Assembly: GCA_027596195.1 (NCBI GenBank)
Contig: JADGJG010000778.1
Coordinates: 1-12,644 of the forward strand
Source of the DNA: Podochytrium sp. JEL0797
Taxonomy: Eukaryota; Chytridiomycota; Chytridiomycetes; Chytridiales; Chytriomycetaceae
Reading direction: 5' to 3'
Length of the DNA: 12,644 nucleotides
The notes below the pieces were generated by a model. It was not told the DNA's origin, ran no database searches, and saw only the letters and a program-made list of their open reading frames with translations. This document shows, piece by piece, positions 7,617-12,644 of the stretch. Both the position numbers and the translations under genes were made by a program. How positions within the stretch are numbered: the stretch's first letter is position 1; each line of letters starts with the position of its first letter.

Positions 7617-9115
7617 TCACAACTTGTGTTTGGGTCCCGTGATATCCTTCAGCAACGCGACAAGAAGCGTGTCGTCGCGAACCACGCCCACAGCTCTGCG
7701 GATCATTTGCGAAACCGCATTCGCGCATCCCCAGCTGCTCTGATAGCCGTACCCTCCGTGGCCGTAGTTGTTGACAAACAAAACCTCTTTTCCACTCGAA
7801 GATTCTAAATCCCCACCAAATTGTGAGTTTGAAAGCAAACAAGACAACCAGGAAAAAAGGCACTCAACTCAAGTACTGAGAATCCAACCGGCAATCACCA
7901 TATCTCGCTGGGCGAAGTCCAACGAAAGCTTCAATGATTTCTGGAAGCTTTCCATTGACGACAAGGTCGGGACACACTTTCACACAACGCTCCATGATAT
8001 CGTGCGATGTCTGAGCGTCAGGCGCCATGTCACTAAATTGGGAGCAACGATCAGTTTCCATGCTTCGCCCCAAAACAAAGCGCCGGTTTTTCCGTCGCGT
8101 TTTCCAATTTTGATGCAAAAAAACACACTCACAAGTTGCCCTTCTGGTACGTCCCGCCAAGAATCACGGTCCCATCCTCGCGAGGGATCACATACGTGAC
8201 TTTGGACGCGTTCTCTTTCTCGGCCATATTGCCATTGGTCCGCGCACCTCCGAGTGAGAGAGCCGTTCCAATTGTTCTCTTGATCTGTGGTGCGCGGACC
8301 AGCAGCACTTGTCCACGGACTGGATACATTTCCGTGTCCTCCACTCCACCGAGTTTCAAAGATCCTTATTTTTTTTGCGCGTGTGTTAAAACAGAAATTG
8401 AATTCAACACCAACACACACGCGATGCCAAATAAAAACAGCTTACCAAGACCAGTGCAATTCACGACAACATTCGCATTCACAACCTTCAACGCGTCCTC
8501 CCAATGAGCCAACTGCTTCACAACAAACTTGCCGCCCAACGCTTTCACCCTCCCCGTCAACCACGCCATATACTTTGGCACATTCATGGTCACCGTATCG
8601 TACCGGATACCAAACGAGGCAATAGGTGGTATCTCGTCTCGCGTCATGTATGCAAAGTTCTTGACAAACGGGACATACCAAGGGTGTTGCCACCCCGCCG
8701 GCTTGGAATCATAAAATTGGAATCCGGGAAGTCTCATAATACCGCATTCACTCAGGAAGGAGAGTGCCCAAAGCATATGGTACGTTTTTTCGTCGTATTC
8801 TTGCAAGCGCGAGTCGTCGTTGCCAACGTAAGTTTGCCAGTTGGCACCAGCCTGAGAATGCATTCGCGAATTAATTCGATGGGTCTAATGGGGTTCGGAG
8901 CGTGGGAGGGGGGTGGGTCGGGCACCCGATATGTTCCGAAACTCTGTGATATCACACACCTTTGGCGATGCAAAACAGCCGTCCATCTTGTCATAGTCAG
9001 CAGAGGATGCATTTCCGATAATGGTCACGTCCTTGGCACCTTGGTGGAGGAGAAGGAGGGCGCATGTAAGGCCTTGAACGCCACTGCCGAGGACGGCAAT
9101 TTTCTGTGACTCCAT
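7617..9115 (-). CDS. FAD-dependent D-amino-acid / D-aspartate oxidase, tandem copy B
   Basis: Paralogue of the adjacent oxidase, with the same predicted reaction and location. Five exons on minus: 9115-8960, 8851-8446, 8364-8133, 8032-7869, 7804-7617; 381 residues. All intron positions and phases equal those of copy A. Motifs: LGSGVQG at residues 9-15, AGANWQ, VVNCTGLG, YPVRGQ, TYVIPREDG, LGGTYQKGN, GLRPAR, NNYGHGGYGYQSSWG, C-terminal KHKL with TGA stop. Exon 3 is 15 bp longer than in copy A, adding five residues in the loop after LSLGG (region GARTNGNMAEKEN), close to the substrate-binding Tyr. The middle of exon 2 differs clearly from copy A (for example IPPIASFGIRYDTVTM against LPASKKFGVKYETVSI), whereas exon 1 is almost identical. 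The start MESQKIAVL was chosen because the FAD motif follows directly, as expected for the family. The upstream gap to the SH3-PX gene is 127 bp. Confidence 0.94.
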
Positions 9116-9242
9116 CTTTCAAAATCTTTTGTTTTATCTTTTTTACAATCGGATTTATCTGGTGGTGTCATTCAGCAACAAAAATCATATATATTCTTCC
9201 ATTTCCCCCACCATTTCTAATGATATTATTTTTCCAAACGAA

Positions 9243-11275
9243 TCACTCCTTTCTCCACCCCAACGACGAGCTTCTACCGCTAATCCCATCCCTCAAACTA
9301 GTCGCCGACGACTTGTGTCCCATCCCACTTCCAGGTGGATGGTTTGAACGCGCTTCCCCAGCATGACTCAACAAACCCGTGCCACTTGTGGTCCCCACAG
9401 CATCCTCCTCGAAAAACGCGTTGATCAGATTTGCCTCTTGCGCCAACACCTTGGCATCAGCCGCACCTACCGCCAGCTGCTGCTGCTTGGAAGAAGTTCG
9501 CGCAGGCAACCCTCCAGGCAACAAATGATGCGCCTCACTGCCTCTCCGACTATTTGTCGACATGGGCTTGATATACGCCTCACTCCCTCTCCGACTGTTA
9601 CTGCTCCCACCACCAGCAGGAGCACCCACTCCATTACTGCCACCATACGCGGGAATCTGTCTCGCACTCGCACTCAAGGCTAACTCCTCCAATTCACTCG
9701 CGAGACCTGTAATCACGAAATTGCGGTTCCGCTTCTTGATGTCCTCCTCCGTCTCGATTTGGCCATCATCCTCCTCCTCTTCCTCTTGCACCCCGAACGG
9801 GAAACTCCCGCTCTTGACGGGTCCGTGGGCGGCCCATTGCGTGACGGGGGCTTTAGGCGGCGCATCGACACCGCCGGGAGCGGCCAACGAGTCCTTGTCC
9901 GTGTCGAGTTCGACAGTGAGGACACTGACCATGGCGCTTCCGCGACGGCTGGAGATGCTGAATCGGTTGCTGGCGCGCGAAATGATGCTTCCGTGGCGAG
10001 AGGCGGTGCTGTCGCGGTTCGTGGTGTGGAGGAATCCCGTGTCGGAGGCGATGCTGGAGCGGAAGTCGCTGGGGTATGGGAATGAGCCGCGGTGTTCTGT
10101 TGTGAGGAGGGAGGAGGTGTGGCGTTGTTGAAGGTGGTCCGTGGATGTGTTGGAGGAGTGTTTGTCGGCGAGGGAGGAAGAGTGGCGGACTGGGTTGGAG
10201 ATGCGTTGCGGATGAGGGATGGAGGCGTGCCGGTAGGAGAGGGGTTGTTGGTAGGCGGGCTCGGATAGTGGTTGGGTGGAATCCGGGATGGCGGTTTGGT
10301 GGAGTTGTGGGGAATCGAACATTTTGGAATCGTCCTTCAGAGTGGGTGGAACAGGGCGGGCAGAGGATTGGGAGAAATTAGGGAGGTGGTCGGAGATGCG
10401 CATATCCTTGGTGTCGAAACCCGGCGGCAGCAGGAACAGCGAGAGAGCGTCGACAAAGCCCTGGTCCAGGACTTCTTTGAGGAAGTGGTCGAGGGAAATC
10501 TGCAGGACCAGCAGCTTCTCGGCCATGAGCTGGGGATTCTGCAGCATGTCCCTGTCGAGCACGGGACGCATAGGCAAGTTGGGCACGAAGCGTTGCTTGT
10601 CCTGCGAAATGTGGTCCAGCATTACGCGGTGGAAGCGCACAAAGTCCTGGTATGTTTTTGCGGTGGATGTAGCGGCAAACGCGTCGTTGCCCTTGAGGTG
10701 GGTGGCGTCGGAAACAGTATTTTTTTTGGCGGGGATGCGCACGGCAACTTTGACGTCGAAGCGATCGGCCCTGCAGCCCACAACGGCAACGGCAGCGATG
10801 GCGTGGAAGTCATTTGCATCGTCGACGGGCGTCGGCAGCGGCACTTTGGTCGAATCCGAAGAATACAAATCAACCACCGAAAAGAGCGGTGCCGGAACAA
10901 GGCCGCAAAGTGCGTTCCGGCCAAAAGGAACGGCGTATTGGTTGCTGTTTATTTGCTAATTAGAAATTCACAGTGAAGTAAGTGCGTGGGGGGTGATCGA
11001 CAAGTTCGTGGGGGGGGGGGGTGCGGGGTGCGCTGCCGCTCACGTGGGGATATTCAACGGAAGGGATCAATACACTACCTCACAAAATAAGCATCCAGCG
11101 ACGGATAGTGGGCAAGCACATAGAAGGCCTGATCCTTCTTGAACCCAATGAACCCTTGCGCAACGAGCAGCGGGTCCTGCTCCGGTCGGTGGCCCGACAC
11201 TGCCTTGATCTTGAAGATCCGCTCGCAGTTGATCCCTGCCGCAACGACGTCGGTGTTGCTGCCGTTTGCTGCCAT
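9243..11275 (-). CDS. SH3-PX domain protein, Bem1-like scaffold with long Ser-rich tail
   Basis: Two exons on minus, 11275-11079 and 10944-9243, separated by a 134-bp intron; 632 residues. The splice AG|C creates Ser66 and completes one SH3 domain (about residues 33-92): LLVAQGFIGFKKDQAFYVL, then YFVSNQYAVPFGRNALCGLVP, the order and wording of a Bem1/Scd2 SH3. A PX domain follows at about 112-240, with FDVKVAVRIP, a TYQDFVRFHRVMLDH helix, the proline-rich VPNLPMRPVL and LDHFLKEVL, suggesting phosphoinositide binding. Residues 245-632 are Ser-rich and probably disordered, with RRGS at 399-402, 517-520 and 532-535 (AGC-kinase-like sites), a Glu/Asp run at 453-459 and a short helix FVITGLASELEELALS. 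A second SH3 and a PB1 domain, both present in yeast Bem1, are not seen. Likely role: membrane-linked scaffold for polarity or NADPH-oxidase-type signalling (inference). Alternative: another SH3-PX adaptor family. Confidence 0.82.
11010..11021. repeat. G12 homopolymer in the SH3-PX gene intron
   Basis: Twelve consecutive G on plus (C on the sense strand) lie inside the 134-bp intron 10945-11078. Confidence 0.9.
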
Positions 11276-11608
11276 GATCGGGTTCGAGTTCGGTGAAGAG
11301 AAAAAAATTCGTTTTCAATCTCCACAAAAATTTGATTAAAAAAAGCGGTGAAATCACGAAGAGAAAGAAAGAGAAACGCCTCTTGCATTCTTTCTTCAAC
11401 ACTCGATTCGATGAAAGTTCATTATTTCCTCTTGTTCCAATTAAAAAAACCTCTCAAGTTAATTTCCAAGACACTCAATCACTACCAAGACACCTCTCTT
11501 TTCCCTTCTCCCTCCCTCATTAATTAGGTTTTGAGATAGGAGCAGGGTGAAGCGTCAGAGGGCGCGCATTGTTCAAAAGTTCTCGTCATTGTTGTCCCTT
11601 GAAAGATC
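11276..11608. promoter_or_regulatory. Divergent intergenic (promoter) region
   Basis: The 333 bp between the divergent starts of the SH3-PX gene (minus) and the Ser/Thr/Pro-rich gene (plus) must hold both 5' UTRs and promoters. Visible content is A-rich runs near 11300-11345, CT-rich tracts near 11390-11520 and TTAATTAG near 11519. No clear TATA box can be placed. A 36-codon upstream open frame begins at 11410 and ends in TAG near 11527 on plus. Confidence 0.5.
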
Positions 11609-12554
11609 ATGTCGTTATCGCGAACAGGAACTAAAACGGCGCCCATGTGGGGCCAGCCCAAGCCGGCCAACCCCCCGACAGGAGGGGCGTCCGCAACCGC
11701 CAGCAGCACAGCCGCCAAACAGCGGAAGTCCATTTTCTCGTCCACTGCAAGCACCCGCATCACGACGAATACACCCTCAAAAGTCTCGAACGCGTCCCTC
11801 GCAACCTCTTCGAAACCCAAATCCTCCACCGCGTCGCTTTCATCGGCTTCAACCACCACCGCCACCACCCAAATCGCCACAACACCCCCGAAATCTAGCG
11901 GCACCACTACAACCTCCTTCACCACCATGCCCGAAATTGCAAATACCCCAAACACCCTCCTCCGTGCAAAAACACCCCCTATACCAAACAACAACCAACT
12001 CACTTCAGCGGCCGTAGCCCAAAACTCGGCACCACCCGTACGAGAAGGCCCCATCAGCATCATGCGCGTCAAAACTCCTCCCGCAAATCAAACAGCCTCA
12101 ACAACTCTATCTGGCCTCACACTCTCCTCCTCCACCCAACCGACACCGAAACCCCCTCAACAACAACAACGCACCGCGACAAGCGCCAAAAACTACTCCG
12201 CCGGCGGCCGCAGCGTCAGCACAGGAGCCTCCTCTTCCACCACCACTCCCACCACCACCGGTTCAGTGCCCCTCAATCTCCGATCCCGCAGCATGCAAGT
12301 GCCCCCCGGCCAAGCGGCGCTCGTGGCCAAAAACCGCGTCGCGGCAGCCACCGCGGCCGCGAGCAAACGCACGACCGTGAGTGGTCAAGGGGGATACACA
12401 TCTGCTCTGGAACTCAAGAGTGCGAGTGGGATTGTGGGTGTGGATAGTGTTGTGCGGGTCGCAAGTGCCCCCGCAGAGAGGCAGAAGCGGATCACGTTTG
12501 CACCCGATGTGACGGGGGAAGGGGTCGATGATGTTGATATTTCGAACTCGGTAA

Positions 12555-12587
<33 letters not shown>

Positions 12588-12644
12588 GGATGATTGGATC
12601 GAAGCTCACGTCCCCCTCTTTGTATCGACTTTTCAAGAGCCGGT
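11609..12644 (+). CDS. Ser/Thr/Pro-rich protein of unknown function, N-terminal part, runs off right edge
   Basis: An open frame runs from ATG at 11609 (MSLSRTGTKTAPMWGQPKP) to the window edge without a stop. A strong donor TCG|GTAAGT after 12550 suggests that exon 1 is 11609-12550 (314 codons) and an intron follows; the acceptor may be the AAG near 12637, but this is uncertain. The protein is almost entirely Ser/Thr/Ala/Pro-rich low complexity, with a Gln run (PPQQQQR), basic stretches (LRSRSMQ, AAASKRTTV) and a more conserved-looking end, ERQKRITFAPDVTGEG. KRITF at residues 293-297 fits the RVxF docking motif of protein phosphatase 1 (inference from a short motif). I do not recognise the family; such N-termini are common in fungal cytoskeletal or polarity regulators. 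The competing minus-strand frame 11524-12072 is shorter and lacks any recognisable domain. Confidence 0.6.
12555..12580. repeat. (GT)13 microsatellite directly after a 5' splice site
   Basis: Thirteen uninterrupted GT units begin inside the GTAAGT donor of the plus-strand gene and continue into its intron, followed by a G-rich stretch. Confidence 0.9.

Noticed and set aside
8504..9109. 201-codon plus-strand open frame
   Set aside because: It is antisense to oxidase copy B and a matching antisense frame (6956-7396) exists under copy A; both follow from the conserved sense coding sequence. No domain is seen.
10272..10976. Two long plus-strand frames of 227-234 codons
   Set aside because: They are antisense to the PX and SH3 coding region, whose sense strand has clear domain motifs.
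11524..12072. 182-codon minus-strand frame rich in Val/Ala
   Set aside because: Antisense to the plus-strand gene at 11609, which has a longer open frame and a strong splice donor. I cannot exclude it fully, but no domain is visible.
1..12644. Mobile element, CRISPR array, viral insertion or prokaryotic-type defence system
   Set aside because: No terminal repeats, transposase, reverse transcriptase, integrase or regular spacer array could be seen; all substantial coding sequence is ordinary spliced nuclear genes.

Overview
The window is eukaryotic nuclear DNA, most likely from a zoosporic (flagellated) fungus of the chytrid type. The protein genes are split by short GT..AG introns of roughly 48-134 bp, some with a TACTAAC-like branch site. 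Three Pol III-type tRNA genes lack an encoded CCA. The gene content mixes fungal features (Ser/Thr/Pro-rich tails, a Bem1-like SH3-PX protein, a DDHD phospholipase) with CFAP161, an axonemal protein kept only in lineages with motile cilia. I see no bacterial operon, CRISPR array, transposon or virus-derived gene.

Layout, left to right. Positions 1-2927 hold the 5' part of a minus-strand DDHD-domain phospholipase A1 gene that runs off the left edge. Positions 3081-3924 hold tRNA-Lys(TTT) on plus, then tRNA-Gln(TTG) and tRNA-Arg(TCG) on minus. Positions 4050-11275 hold five minus-strand genes packed head to tail with only 46-127 bp between coding regions. In transcription order these are an SH3-PX (Bem1-like) scaffold, two tandem FAD-dependent D-amino-acid/D-aspartate oxidase paralogues, a small disordered protein of unknown function with an SxIP motif, and CFAP161. 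A 333-bp divergent intergenic region (11276-11608) then separates the scaffold gene from a plus-strand gene for a Ser/Thr/Pro-rich protein that leaves the window on the right.

The genes do not form one pathway. The oxidases are probably peroxisomal (both end in KHKL) and act on D-amino acids. The phospholipase acts in membrane lipid metabolism. The SH3-PX protein probably links polarity or oxidase signalling to phosphoinositide membranes. CFAP161 belongs to the axoneme. The most informative local signal is the oxidase pair: five introns at identical positions, near-identical exon 1 and intron 1 ends, yet a diverged centre of exon 2. This suggests tandem duplication followed by patchy gene conversion or diversification. 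Exon joins were made by eye from splice consensus, reading frame and family resemblance. No database search was possible.
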